Below, piece by piece: positions 24,463 through 35,771 of a stretch of 64,000 nt of DNA. The position numbers and the translations under genes were made by a program. The DNA lies in NCBI GenBank assembly GCA_033239525.1, contig BSYO01000009.1:20543299-20607298 (forward strand), given 5' to 3'. The DNA comes from Nepenthes gracilis. Taxonomy: Eukaryota; Streptophyta; Magnoliopsida; Caryophyllales; Nepenthaceae. The notes below the pieces were generated by a model, which had not been told where the DNA came from, searched no databases, and worked only from the letters and a program-made list of their open reading frames with translations. Every line of letters begins with the position of its first letter. Position 1 is the stretch's first letter.

Positions 24463-25266
24463 TGTTGCGTACCGGATTTTTGGGGTCCGAGCAACACAAA
24501 GTGAATGCAAGATGAGTGAGTAAGTAAGAGTGAAAGAGAAGGAAATTTGCACACGGATTTTTACGTGGAAACCTTCTCTTCAATGAGAAGGGAAAACCAC
24601 GAGGCCTGGCCTGGAAATACTTCACTATGAGCGTTTTTCTTACAAGAGACCAATACAGTGGCCGAGCGTTTGAATTACAAAGAGATGAAGACAGTGGCCG
24701 AGCGTTCTCTCTCTCTCAGTGAGTCTTAGCCTTTTCTGTTCTCAGAAAAATTCGTTAGAGCTTTCCCACCAGTCTACCAGAAAAGAGAGATCCCTCTCCC
24801 TGATGCCCCGGGGAGAGTATTTATAGGCGAGAATAATGCCGTTGGCCACTGGGTGCCAGGCTGGCCACCTCTCACCTGACACGTCCCTGCAGTGTCAGGT
24901 GCGTCAGTGTACGGGAGGCACGCTTAGCCGTTTCTGCCAGAGTGCAGGGACGGCGGTGACGAGGCTCGGTGTGTCAGTGGCGGTGGTAGTGCGTTGCAGG
25001 TTTCATGCGTTTTGCAGAAGTTTGTTAGCTGAGCTGGCAATTTCGGACGTTTTGGAGTGTCCTCGTGCTTTTATTGGGTCCGCGGACTTCAAAACTTGAT
25101 GAGGGTTCTCGGGCTTCAAAGCCCTCGGGCGTTCCTGCACTGCTATTCCGAGATCTTCTCTCGGACTGCTGTGATCATTCTCGGGCTCCTTTACACTTAG
25201 CTTCCCGGGTCAAGTACTTATCCTTTTTACCCGGTGGATTGGGGACCCTGGGTACTGAACCCAACA
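24463..25266 (-). repeat. 3' LTR of the Tat element (804 bp)
   Basis: On the plus strand it reads from TGTTGCGTACCGG to GAACCCAACA. It matches 34316-35111 over its full length with scattered substitutions and short indels. A TATAAATA box on the minus strand lies at 24818-24825. Confidence 0.92.
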
Positions 25267-25283
25267 CTAGCCCCCCATACCCA
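25267..25283 (-). other. Polypurine tract of the Tat element
   Basis: Read on the minus strand, GGGTATGGGGGGCTAG directly abuts the TGTTGGGT start of the 3' LTR. This is the expected position for plus-strand priming. The coding-free element at 52089-57853 has nearly the same tract (ATGGGGGCTAG). Confidence 0.8.
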
Positions 25284-25623
25284 AGGGTCCGAGATCTTCG
25301 ACCGTTGGGCATGTTCTTCTGAGGCTTCCTAAGATGTCTTTTTTCTTGTGAATGCTAGTCCGCGATCATGATGATTGCCCGAGGAGACCCGCTGCTGATG
25401 AAGACTTAGATCAGAATTTTTTTGGAGGCACGTTTAAGTCCTCGTAACTTCTGGAGACTTCCTTCTTGGCCCGCGGACTTCATCGTCTGATAACTTGGTC
25501 ATTGTTCGAAAACCCTCATGCCGCCGTTTTAGGCTTCCGTGGGCATTAAATGCGTGATTGACATGCTGTCAATCGCCTTGGAAAGGTAACGTTCATCATT
25601 TCGCTGAAGAGAGCGGCCGGGTG

Positions 25624-25780
25624 ACACGTGGCCAGCCATTAATTATTCTCACGGACGGTCAGACTTTACGTGGCCAATGTCCGGGTAACACGTGGCAAGG
25701 CTACTTTTTCCGGTTCGAATGGCCATCTGACGTGTGGCACGATGATGATGGCGCCTTTTCAAATTTTTCGGGCTATAAAA
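25624..25780 (+). promoter_or_regulatory. Putative promoter of the antisense ORF: four ACGTG motifs and a TATA box
   Basis: ACGTG cores occur at about 25626, 25668, 25690 and 25729. Two are full CACGTG G-boxes (25625-25630, 25689-25694), and most are followed by GC in the ABRE-like form ACGTGGC. A canonical TATAAAA lies at 25774-25780, about 100 bp before the ATG at 25882, which leaves a plausible 5' leader. Such motifs are bound by plant bZIP/bHLH factors; function here is inference. Confidence 0.55.
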
Positions 25781-25881
25781 GGCGCACTTCCGCATTCAGG
25801 AACTCTTCTGCTGTCTTCCTTCTTTGAGCCTCTCTCGCGAAAGAAATCCTTTTTGTCTTCCAGCTTCCTTTTCGTCTCCCA

Positions 25882-27961
25882 ATGAAGTCAACAAAGGCGC
25901 CTGGCGTAAGGGATATTGCGTCGACCTTGACGAATGATAGGCTTGAGGAGTTTCGAGTTTTATACGAGATTCCGGATGACATGGCGATGGTGGTGCCAGA
26001 AGCGGAAGACAGGGCGCTGCGCCCTAGCGAAGGCTTCGTCACGGTTTATGAGGTTCACCTCAAAAGTGGGCTTCGATTTCCTATCCCTGAGGAGCTTCAC
26101 GAGATCATGAGGATGCGGGCGTCCCATTGCGGGGCTCCAACCGAACGCCATGAGGTACCTTGTCTCCTTGTGCGTCTTTACATTTTGCCATAAGAAACTC
26201 CTAAACGTCACGGTTGTCAAGGTTATGTTTCGTTTCACACATAACCTTGACTGGATTACCATGACTCCTCAACCGGAGTTTGCTTTGCTTTGTGGGGGGA
26301 AACCGGACTCCACGAAGCGTTGGAAAGACAAATTTTTCTTTTCCGCGGTCCATGACTTTGGGCCATCCCAAATAAATGGGGGAAGGTGAATAGTGAGTAC
26401 TGCACCGAGCCTTCCCTCAGTGATAGGGAGTATGCCAAGGATCTGACGGACTTGGTGAGAGCCAATCTCGGGGGCTTCCACTTGGACAAGCGCAACATTT
26501 GACATTTGGTTGTTGAGAATTTGAAGGAGGCTAAGTGGGTCCGAGTCCACTCCCGTGAAGTCCAAATCCAAGAAGAAGTTGAGAAAGAGGACGGGGACTC
26601 TGAGCATTTCAGGTCCGCCCGTCCAAGCAGAGCAAAGCTGGCCGTCTGAGAGCTCCAAACGTTCGGACGTTGAGGGCTCAAAGCGTCCTCAAGGTGTGGT
26701 GGAGATGCCTTCTTCGGAGGGCACTATTTTTGATGCGGACGAGTTTGTGGATGGTGACGTTATTGCTCCTCTGCTCAAGAAAAGGAAGTCCTCTGGGGTC
26801 GAGGGCTCCACTTGCCTTTATTTTTCCAGTCTCCCTGGGGGATCTTCGCTGAGGATTGATGAAGTGAGTGAGCTCCCGGAAGTTCAAACGATCGTTGAGG
26901 TGATTGAGCTTCCAGAAGTCCAAGCCACTGAGAGTCCTGCCCTCAGAATTTCTCCTGAACTACCTGGCGAAGCGCCCACCCCCGTGGGGCATCCATCCGA
27001 GGCCTTTGAGGTCGAGGACTCTCAGAGGGGCGTTGAAGATGAGGTCGTTGCTGAGCCCCCAGCCATCCCAGTCCAAGCAGATCAGGACGAGCGCCCTGAG
27101 GAGGTTCCTGATGATGGGATCCCGAGTGTACATGGCCTCGGACCTTTGGAGGCGGAGGTCGAGGTACCTATTGTCGAGCCCCCGGCCCGTTGCTCCTTAC
27201 CGTAGATACTCCTATTCCCGAGGTGGGGTTGAAGCTTCGTGGTGCCTTCCTTCGACGCTCCAGCTCCGAGGACTAGTGGAGAGGCCTCTTCGAGTGGCGG
27301 CTCCCTTGCTTCCGAGGTATTTCCATCTTCCTCGAGGTGCTTTGTCCTTCCACTATACTTCCTTTGTTCGATAATCTTTTTTTCTCCGAACGCGGCTCCA
27401 AACTATGGCCGAGAGGCTCAAAGATTATTTCCGGAGGGTCGCTCGGACTCTCTCGGTGGAGGAGCCGGAGGCCGCCGGAGAGGCCTCTCGAAAGGCCGAG
27501 GCGGAGCTTGCGACGCGGGAAGGAAATAGCCTCTTTGAAGGATGTTGCGAGGCGCCAACAAGACAGCTGCGTCGGCCAGGAGGAGAGACTAAGAGTGTCC
27601 CTTAGGCCCAGGGGACCTTACGCCTTTCTTTGGAGCGCAGTCACGGGAGGGCATCCGAATGTGTCGCCGAGTACTTCGTCTTATTCATCCCGGGTTTCCT
27701 TCTGCGGTACTCCATCCCCTCAATGCCAGTGCTTTGAGAGCCGATGACTTGTTTGGCACTGCTGGGAGGCCCTTTCCGAGTGATGTCCGTCCGGGTCCTT
27801 CTGAAGATCCACTATCTCCAGGGCCGTCAGAGCCCTCGGATCTGGAAGTGTCCTTGGACCTTCCGAAATTTGGCGATTTTGTCGGGGCCTGCCCACTTTG
27901 CCTTGATGTACTTTTATATATATTTTTTTTGTACATGTATTCCACACCTTTGTTGAAATGA
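25882..27961 (+). pseudogene. Antisense ORF of the Tat element (putative gypsy-type transposon protein), decayed
   Basis: Frame 25882-26193 begins MKSTKAPG and carries a segment (YEVHLKSGLRFPIPEELHEI) typical of the plant domain called putative gypsy type transposon / Transposase_28. Near 26310-26350 another frame has KRWKDKFFFSAVHDFG, the conserved Lys-x-Trp-Lys-x-x-Phe-Phe-Phe part of that domain; the stretch between is shorter than I remember, suggesting a deletion. A third frame (26555-27205) is acidic and Pro-rich. Further frames (27405-27605, 27337-27747, 27659-27961) give an Ala/Glu-rich coiled-coil-like tail and RLIHPGFP. Despite the historical name it is not a known transposase; its role is unknown. 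Frameshifts split it, so no intact protein is expected. Confidence 0.7.
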
Positions 27962-28019
27962 GAAAGAAGTCGTCGAAGATTGTTGTGCCCTCTTCTTTTC
28001 CTTCCTTGTACTTGTTGGA

Positions 28020-28825
28020 TTTTTCGACCTCTAAGGCCGCTCGGTCGATCCCGAGTTTTTGAATACGACCTCTTAGGCCGCTCGGTCGATCCCGAGTTTC
28101 TTAAATACGACCTCTTGGGCCGCTCGGACGGAACCAAGTTTCTTGAATACGACCTCTCGGGCTGCTCGGACGGAACCGAGTTTTTGAATACGACCTCTTG
28201 GGCCGCTCGGACGGAACCGAGTTTCTTGAATACGACCTCTTGGCCGCTCGGACGGGGCGAAGGTTTTGAATACGACCTCTTGGGCCGCTCGGGACGGAAC
28301 CGAAGTTTTGAATACGACCTCTTGGACCGCTCGGATTTTAACCGAGTTTCTTGAATACGACCTCTCGGGCCGCTCGGGAACCGCAAGTTTTTGAATACGA
28401 CCTCTTGGGCGCTCGGGGAGGCGAAGTTTCTTGAATACGACCTCTTGGCCGCTCGGACGGAACCGAAGGTTTTGAATACGACCTCTTGGGCCGCTCGGAC
28501 GGAATCGAAGATTTTGAATACGACCTCTCTTGGGCGCTCGACGGAACCGAAGTTTCTTGAATACGACCTCTTGGGCCGCTCGACGGAGGCCGAAGTTTTG
28601 AATACGACCTCTTGGGCCGCTCGGATGGAACCGAGTTTTGAATACGACCTCTTGGGCGCTCGGACGGATCCGAGTTTCTTGAATACGACCTCTTGGGCCG
28701 CTCGGACGGAACCGAGTTTCATTGCCTGGCCTCATGGGTCCGACCGCAGTGGGCCGCTCGGGTGGCACCCGAGTTTTTGAGTTCGACCTCTTGGGCCACT
28801 CGGAAGATCCCGAGTTTTTGTCTTC
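28020..28825. repeat. Tandem array, about 19 units of about 42 bp, in the Tat 3' region
   Basis: Units read GAATACGACCTCTTGGGCC then GCTCGGACGGAACCGAG then TTTCTT, with length changes of 1-4 bp. The most regular part runs from about 28063 to 28720; more diverged units lie at both edges. The array sits between integrase and the antisense ORF. Long frames in both directions (for example 28722-27685 on the minus strand) are simple translations of the repeat. Confidence 0.92.
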
Positions 28826-28837
28826 ACTGCTTCGTCC

Positions 28838-29930
28838 CTACTGGTAGTACTTTTTGAGGTGCGCTGCATTCCATGTTCGAGAGATTAGCTTACCCTCCTG
28901 GGTTCGCAGCTTGTATGCCCCGTTTTGAAGTACTGCTGAGACTAGGAAGGGTCCTTCCCAATTCGGAGAGAGCTTGTTTCGGCCGGCATTCTTTCCTGTT
29001 GCCGCGATGCTTCTCAATACCAAGTCTCCGACTTCGAACTGCCACGCTTTTACTCTCTTGTTGTAATAGCGGGCCACCCGACATTGATACATTGCCACAC
29101 AAAGTTGTGCTTTGTTTCGGGCTTCCTCAAGCAAATCTAGGTGCTCTCGGAGCCGGTGGTCGTTGGCGCTTGGGTCGAAGTGTTCTACCCGAAGGCTTGG
29201 GAGGCCCACTTCTAGTGGTATGACAGCCTCGACCCCGTAGCACAGGCTGAATGGGGTCTCTCTTGTAGGTTCCTCGCCGTGGTAGTCGTATGCCTGGAGG
29301 ATGGATGGCAGCTCGTCCACCCATGAGCCCCCGGAGTCCAGCAACTTGGTTTTGAGCCCATGCAAGATGGTCTTGTTTGTGACCTCTACCTGGCCGTTGG
29401 CCTGAGGATATGCAACAGATGTATGAATTAAATTAATTCGAAGGCTAGCACAGTACCTGGAAAATTGCCTTCCTGTGAACTGTGTCCCATTATCTGTGAC
29501 GACGCTCTCGGGCACTCCAAACCTGCAAAACAATATTTTCTGTAGGAGGAACTTGGGTCGCGTTCCGCTCGGTTATCCGTGCTAGTGGCGTTGCTTCTAC
29601 CCACTTGGTGAAGTAGTCTATTCCCACGATGAGGAACTTCCTCGAGCGGGACTTGAATGGAAATGGTCCGAGAATGTCAAGCCCCCATTGTGCAAAGGGC
29701 CATGGAGATTGCAGCGCTTGAAGCTCCACGTGTGGCTGATGGCTTATATTTCCGTGGACCTGGCAATTTTCACATTTGCGCACGAAGTCCATGGCATCAC
29801 TCCTCATCGTTGGCCAATAGTACCCTTGCCGCATAATATTGAATGCTAGGTTCTTGCCTCCGATGTGTGATCCATAAATTCCTAGATGCACCTCTTGAAG
29901 TGCATACTCTGCCTCCTCGGGGGTAAGGCA
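28838..29930 (-). pseudogene. Integrase of the Tat element, frameshifted
   Basis: Upstream part (in frame 30536-29490): zinc-binding HHCC module with HLGIYGSH and CENC, then GLDILGPFPF with the first catalytic Asp and YFTKWVEATPLA. Downstream part (frame 29533-28838): SVVTDNGTQFTGRQF with the second Asp and PQANGQVEVTNK with the Glu, followed by the C-terminal GPFLVSAVL region. The domain is whole in outline, but a frameshift near 29540-29560 breaks it. Integrase inserts the cDNA into the genome. Confidence 0.88.
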
Positions 29931-30189
29931 CCTCAAATAGGGGGCCGAGTACCCCCGGCGATATAGACGGTTGCCAATGACGGTGTACCGGCCCGCGGAC
30001 TTCCTCACTTTTAAGCCTGCGGCATCCTCGGGCGAGAACTCCTTTGGTGAGGTATCTCGGGCGCGGCGGTCATCCAGTGTCATTTCGGACACCTGCATGA
30101 CCTCGGCCTCTGGTTCTTCTATGGAGGGTCGCTCCAGAATTTCTCTCATTCCTTTGTCATACTGCGCTGGGTCTTTGGCTGCTGCTGCC

Positions 30190-30540
30190 TTTGCCAACGT
30201 GTCTGCTTTCTCGTTTTCTTCCCTTAGAATGTGCACAAATCTGACTTTCTCGAAATGCGAGGCCAACTCTTTCACCTTTGCGAGGTACTTGGAAAGCTGA
30301 GGGCTGTTGACCTCAAAGTTTCCGAGGGCCTGGTTGACAATCAGCTCGGAGTCACTATAGATCACCAGGCTCTTGGCCGAGCACTCCTTTGCCAGCCGCA
30401 GCCCCGTGAGCAGGGCCTCGTATTCCGCTACCCCAAGGTTACTGAGTATTTGATTTCGGATCCCATGGGCGTTTGCAGCACAACACCCGCTCCGCACCCG
30501 TCCTTCATAGAGGATCCATCTACATGCAAAGTCCACGCTG
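30190..30540 (-). pseudogene. Additional RNase H of the Tat element
   Basis: Begins WTLHVDGSSMKDGCGAGVVL and continues EYEALLTGLRLAKECSAKSL, YSDSELIVNQ and REENEKADTLAKAA. These carry the RNase H acidic residues (Asp, Glu, Asp, Asp). The domain is separated from the RT-linked RNase H by a tether (GQALADFMVE), as in the Tat lineage, which has a second, archaeal-like RNase H. A frame change occurs near 30430-30530. Confidence 0.8.
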
Positions 30541-30639
30541 GGGTGAACTCTGCTTCTTCAGCCCCCGCTGCTTCGGCGATGTCTTCGTCTTGAAGTGCTG
30601 TTGTTTCCACCATAAAGTCTGCAAGGGCCTGGCCCTTTA

Positions 30640-31900
30640 TGGCCGGCCGGGGCCTGAACTCGATATCGAACTCACCGAGCTCAATAGCCCACTTGATCAA
30701 TCGCCCGGAGACCTCGGGCTTTTGCAAAATGGTTCTCAGTGGGTGGTCGGTCGGTACCACGATCTTGTGAGCACGAAGTAAGGTCTCGACTTCCTAGCAG
30801 AGTACACCGGTGTTAATGCGACCTTTTCGGCAGACGCGGATCAGGGTCTCTGATCGGCCGCGTCTTGCCGACGTAATACACCGGCCTCGATCTCCTTGAT
30901 GTCGCCTTACTGGGACCGACCCTAGGGCTCGGTCGGTCAGCGACAAGTACAAATAGAGTTCCTCCCTGGTAGTGGGAGGCGGGGAGAGGAGGATTGGCTA
31001 AGTACGCCTTGAGCCCCGAGAATGCTTCTTCGCACTCATTGCTCAAATGAAACCCTTGGGTTTTGGTCCCCCGAGTGCCTTGAAAAATGGCGAGATGCTT
31101 CTCGGTGATTTGGCTAGGAACGGGAGAGGGCGACCACTCGTCCGTGAGCCTCGGACGTCCCTCACGGTCAGGGGACTTCATGTCCAAGATGGCCTCGGAT
31201 CTTCTCGGGTTCGCCTCGATTCCGGCGTTGTGACACTATGAAACCGAGGAACTTCCGGGACGACACCCCAAAGGTGCACTTGTTTGGGGTTGACTTCATC
31301 CGTGCGCCCCGAGCACTCGGAAGGTCTGCTAAGTCTTTGGCGTGACTTCCACCAATGGTGCTTTTGACGAGCATGTCGTCGACGTAGACTTCTACGTTTA
31401 CGCGTAACTGTTTTCAAAGATCTTGTTGACAAGCGGCCGGGTATGTCGCGCCGGCGTTCTTGAGACCGAAGGGCATCACTTTGTAACAAGACGTGCCACG
31501 GTCCGTCATGAATGATGTATGCTCCTCGCCCTCCGTGTGCATATTGATCCGATTGTATCCAGGAGTAGGCGTCCATGAAGCCGAGCGGCTCGTAGCCACT
31601 CGTTGAGTCCACCGGCCCGGTCTACACTGGGAAGTGGAAACTGTCTTTCGGACAGAAGCTTTATTGAGGTCCGTGAAATCGACGCACATCCTCCACTTCC
31701 CGCTTTTCTTCACCATGACCACGTTGGAGAGCGGTCAAGATGCACCTCCCGGATGAATCGGCGTCAGAGCTTCTTCACTTCTTCTCGGATAGCTATCAAC
31801 TTTTCCGTTGAATAGTTCTGCGCTTTTGTCTAACAGGCTTGTGGTGGGGATCCACACCGACTGTGAGTTATGGTTTCGGGGAAATCAAGCATGTCCGCTG
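30640..31900 (-). pseudogene. Reverse transcriptase and linked RNase H of the Tat element, multiply frameshifted
   Basis: Recognisable pieces on the minus strand: VKKSGKWRMCVDFTDLNKA (from about 31715), MPFGLKNAGATY (near 31475), the intact catalytic YVDD in VYVDDMLVKST (31372-31386 codes Tyr-Val-Asp-Asp-Met), CTFGVSSRKFLGFIVS (near 31270) and LQKPEVSGRLIKWAIELGEF (near 30725). Pieces lie in different frames, so several indels have occurred. Confidence 0.88.
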
Positions 31901-32256
31901 GGGACCAAGCAAAGACGTCCGAGTTCTCTTTTAAGAGAGTCGTGAGGCTCTCTCAGACGGACTCGTTGAGAGAGCTTCCAATCTGGACGCATCTCTCGGG
32001 ATCCTCGGGATCCAGCTGGATTTTTACGGTGGGTTCACCGGCCTGTGCTTGTTGGAGGGTCGCCTCGTCCCTGAGGTCGAGGTCTTCCATTGGTTGGGGA
32101 AGGGGAGTCCGTGTGACCTGTGACAGGTAACACGTTCTCCCAACGGACTGCTCGCCCAAGACTTCCCCAACTCCAAATGGAGTTGGAAATTTCATTTTCA
32201 GATGTGGGATGGAGGTCACGGCACCGAAGGTGGCAAGCGAGGCGTCGAGGATTGCG

Positions 32257-34213
32257 TTATAAATGAGGCGGGAGGTCCACCACCAAGAAGGCGAGGACCT
32301 TGGACGCAGTCCTCGGATACGTCCCTAAGGTGACCTCCAGCTGCACGATGCCCTGGACGGGGATTGGCTCGTTGTCGAGTCCGTACAGTGGCCCCTCCGG
32401 GGCCTTCATTTGGTCTCTTTTTAGTCCTAACTTTTGATAAGCATCGAAATAAAGCAAGTTGCGAGAACTCCCATTATCAACAAATACTCGCTTCAGATGG
32501 AAGTCACTTACTCCATCTGAAACGAGCGCAGTTACAACAAGGGGGTCAGAATGGGGGGAAGTTACATGGGCCATGTCCTCCTTACCAAAACATATGATAT
32601 CATCTCCAGATCTAGTCCGCGGCCTCTTTGATGGAGCCTGCTCTCGGCCGTCGCTTCCAGCTGGACGGGCGGACACCATGTTGATAACTCCCGCCGCGAC
32701 CCTGTTCCTTGGTGGGTCAGCCTCAGGTTCGCCTGCTGTTCCGGAAGACTGTCCGGGTCGTTGCAGGAAACGGCTGAGGTGGCCTCTCTTAATCAGCTCC
32801 TCGATCTCCCTCTGCAAAGATTTGCAGTCTTCTGTCGCGTGCCCTCTGCAGCGGTGGAAATCGCAGAACTTCGTCTGGTCGCCCCCGTCTGGATTCTTCA
32901 GAGGCACGGGCCACTTCACGAACTTTTCCCCTCGAATTTGCATCAGCACGTTGGTCCGCGTATCGTTCAAGGGAGTGAGACGTGTTGGGGGAACGTCTCC
33001 ACGCGTGGGCATCCCGGGCTTGTGGTGCTTTTGATGCCTGGCCACGAACGGGGGACTGCGATAGTCCCCGGCCTTCCTCTTCACTTCCTCTGTCCTCGGG
33101 CGGTAGTCCTCGCTCCTTGCTGGGCGCTTTGCTTCGTTCGCCTCCTCCGCTGCAATATAGGCCCTCGCTATGGACTCGGCCTCTTCGAAAGTACGGGGGC
33201 CCTTATGTATGAGGTGCTTGAAGAAGGAACCCCCCTCGAGGCCAGACAGGAAGGCATTCAGCTTCACACCATCAGACAGCTTAGGAATCTGTCTGGCCTC
33301 GGACACGAACCTTGCCGGGAAGCCTCTCGGGCTCTCACGGCACCACCTCACGCGGGTGAGATGTGGCGCTTCTCCACCTTCCCGCCGGAGGCGAACCGTG
33401 ACAGAGCGTCGCCGGTTCGCAATAAGGTGTTAATGGAGCCCGCGGGCATCCCATAGAACCAAACTCGGCGTCCCCTTTCAACGTTAAGGGGAAGCACAAC
33501 GCACATTGCCGTTTCATCAAGCCCTTGGAGGCTGGTGCTCTCGGAACATGTTGAGGTGATCCATGGGATCGGCGCTCCCATCGTATGCCTCCAGTTGGGC
33601 ATTTTGAACTTCGAGGGCGGTGCCCTAGCTCTTGTCGGTGGTGAACGGAGATTGCGGGGACGCTTGCTCCATCGCTCTCTCCGAACACACGGTTCCATAC
33701 TTTTTCCAATTTTTCCTCCACGGGTGGTGGAGCGGTCGCCTTTTTGCGTTGAGGAAGTGCCTCGGCTCGTCAGTCTTGGTGCACCCTCCTCTCTCGGGGT
33801 CCTTCGGATCTTTGTGGGGACACAGGCGCATCCGCTATCTCCCGGACGCGATGCTGCGGGCCGCCCGGGATCGGGGTCCTCGGCGTTCTTCGGCCCGCGA
33901 GGGGGCCCCGCCGCTGAGGCGATCATCCTGGTAGATCTCGGTGGGTGGGCGCCCGTCGCGTCGTTCGTGCCTTCCCCTCTCGCTACGGGACATCTCGGGC
34001 GGGATCCCCGGAAGGGGCTCCCTTTTCCTTCTTGTCTATTCTCGTGCAGAGAGCGATGAAGGCTTTGTGCATCTCGTCCACCTTTGCCGCCAATCCCCTC
34101 ACGGCAGGATCGGAGTGGTTCTCAATACCAGCGCAAGGGTTTGGGGCGTCCCCCTGAGGATTGTGAGCTGTGGCTCTTTCTGGGGCACTCGCTTGTGCTC
34201 TGGTGCTTACCAT
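32257..34213 (-). pseudogene. Gag and aspartic protease of the Tat element
   Basis: Gag appears to start with MVSTRAQASAP at 34213, about 100 bp after the 5' LTR, and passes through frames 34213-33983, 33926-33348 and 33351-32257. The last contains LSDGVKLNAFLSGLEGGSFF, a zinc-knuckle-like segment CDFHRCRGHATEDC and EIEELIKRGHL, all typical of Tat gag. The protease active-site region reads RVFVDNGSSRNLLY, with Asn in place of the usual Thr/Ser after the catalytic Asp. At 32219-31953 another frame resumes with MKFPTPFGVGEVLGEQ, a segment that follows protease in this lineage. Confidence 0.85.
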
Positions 34214-34294
34214 TTTTAGTGTTTGTTGATTGTTGATACTGTTGAGTGTGTTTAGAATGTGTTTATGAGGATGAGAACTTGACTTTTAATCCAA

Positions 34295-34314
34295 GATTCC
34301 CACAGATGGCGCCA
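34295..34314 (-). other. Primer-binding site of the Tat element
   Basis: One base inside the 5' LTR, the minus strand reads TGGCGCCATCTGTGGGAATC. TGG is the complement of the CCA end of a tRNA, and the 1-bp offset matches the coding-free element at 52089-57853. I cannot assign the tRNA with certainty. Confidence 0.75.
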
Positions 34315-34315
34315 A

Positions 34316-35111
34316 TGTTGCGTACCGGATTTTTGGGGTCCGAGCAACACAAAGTGAATGCAAGATGAGTGAGTAAGTAAGAGTGAAAGAGAAGGAAATT
34401 TGCACACGGATTTTTACGTGGAAACCTTCTCTTCAATGAGAAGGGAAAAACCACGAGGCCTGGCCTGGAAATACTTCACTATGAGCGTTTTTTTCTTACA
34501 AGAGACCAAATACAGTGGCCGAGCGTTTGAATTACAAAGAGATGAAGACAGGTGGCGAGCGTTTCTCTCTCTCTCGGTGAGTCTTAGCCTTTTCTCGTTC
34601 CGAGAAAAATTCGTTAGAGCTTTCCCACCCGTCTACCAAAAGAGAGATCCCTCTCCCCGATGCCCGGGAGAGTATTTATAGGCGAGAATAATGCCGTTGG
34701 CCACTGGTGCCAGTGGCCACCTCTCACCGACACGCCCTGCCGGTGTCGGGTGCGCTGACGGGAGGCACGCTTAGCCGTTTAAGAGAGTGCTGAGACGGCG
34801 GTAATGATCAGATGTGTGTCAGTGGCGATGGTAGTGCGGCTGCAGTGTTTCATGCGTTTGGGAAGTTTGTTGTTTGGTGCTGGCAATCTCGGACGTTTTG
34901 GAGTGTCCCTCGTGCTTTTATTGGGTCCGCTGGACTTCAAAACTTGATGAGGGTTCTCGGGCTTCAAAGCCCTCGGGCGTTCTCGACCGCTATTCCGAGA
35001 TCTTCTCTCGGACTGCTGTGATCATTCTCGGGCTCCTTTACACTTAGCTTCCCGGGTCAAGTACTTATCCTTTTTACCCGGTGGATTGGGAACCCTGGAT
35101 TGAACCCAACA
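34316..35111 (-). repeat. 5' LTR and promoter of the Tat element (796 bp)
   Basis: Full-length partner of 24463-25266. The minus-strand TATAAATA at 34673-34680 is the expected element promoter, with transcription running toward gag. Flanked on the right by the AATGG target repeat. Confidence 0.92.
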
Positions 35112-35116
35112 AATGG

Positions 35117-35771
35117 TTTATCATGTTCTAAATCTTAAATAATCACATTTGGCTTAGGACTGAAAAAAGACATACACTGAATAAGGTATAAAAATTATAG
35201 ATATTTTTATATAGTGTATTATTTTATATATTTGTTTATTTTTGCATCCATTTATAAGTGTAAATGATTAATAAAAAATCACATCAAGTGATGGTATTTC
35301 AAAGTTATTTTAAAATGTTTTTAAAAAATATAATATTTTATTTATTTATTTATATTAATAAATTTATATAAAAATAAATAAATAGATAAAATATTATATT
35401 TTTTAATTAAATTATTAAGATTCTTGATAAATAGTAATAGATAAAATATTATTTTAAAATTAGTAAAGGACATCATGATTTTCAATATTTTGCTCCAGCT
35501 GTTTTTATACTAGATTTATGAATAATTCTTAAAATATATCGATGAAATAAATTATATTTTAAAAATAAAAGTTCCTTATTAATTTATATAAAAATATATT
35601 AATTAGTAAATTATATTTTATAAAATTTGAAATTAAATTTACTTTGAAAATAATTATAATAACGAATTTTTTTTTTTTTTAAAAAAAAGGCCATTGGAAG
35701 GATAAAATTGTTGACTTTGCCCTTAGTATTTCTCTTCCCGGAATGTAACCGACTTGAACTGCACACCAGAA
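35117..35771. other. AT-rich DNA and COG4 promoter region
   Basis: Most of this stretch is very AT-rich. The last 80 bp before the COG4 ATG become mixed in composition and probably hold the 5' leader. No TATA box stands out among the A/T tracts. Confidence 0.4.

Larger units (their letters stand above)
24463..35111 (-). mobile_element. Tat-type Ty3/gypsy LTR retrotransposon with antisense ORF
   Basis: This 10,649-bp element is read on the minus strand. Its two LTRs (34316-35111 as 5', 24463-25266 as 3') start TG and end CA as LTRs do, and the whole is flanked by identical 5-bp repeats AATGG (24458-24462 and 35112-35116). Order on the minus strand: 5' LTR, primer site, gag, protease, RT/RNase H, extra RNase H, integrase, tandem array, an ORF in antisense, polypurine tract, 3' LTR. 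An additional RNase H and an antisense ORF between integrase and the 3' LTR are known features of the plant Tat lineage (Retand/Grande-like). All genes carry frameshifts, so this copy is not autonomous. GC content is far above the surroundings. Confidence 0.92.

Noticed and set aside
25882..27205. Host gene on the plus strand
   Set aside because: It lies between integrase and the 3' LTR of the Tat element, and its domain is the known antisense ORF type of that lineage.
27685..28768. Long minus-strand frames of 345 and 231 codons
   Set aside because: They are translations of the 42-bp array, giving repeated RAAQEVVFK-like text with no family match.
28020..28825. CRISPR-like regular repeats
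   Set aside because: Units are contiguous and degenerate with no unique spacers, and lie inside a plant retrotransposon. It is a tandem array.
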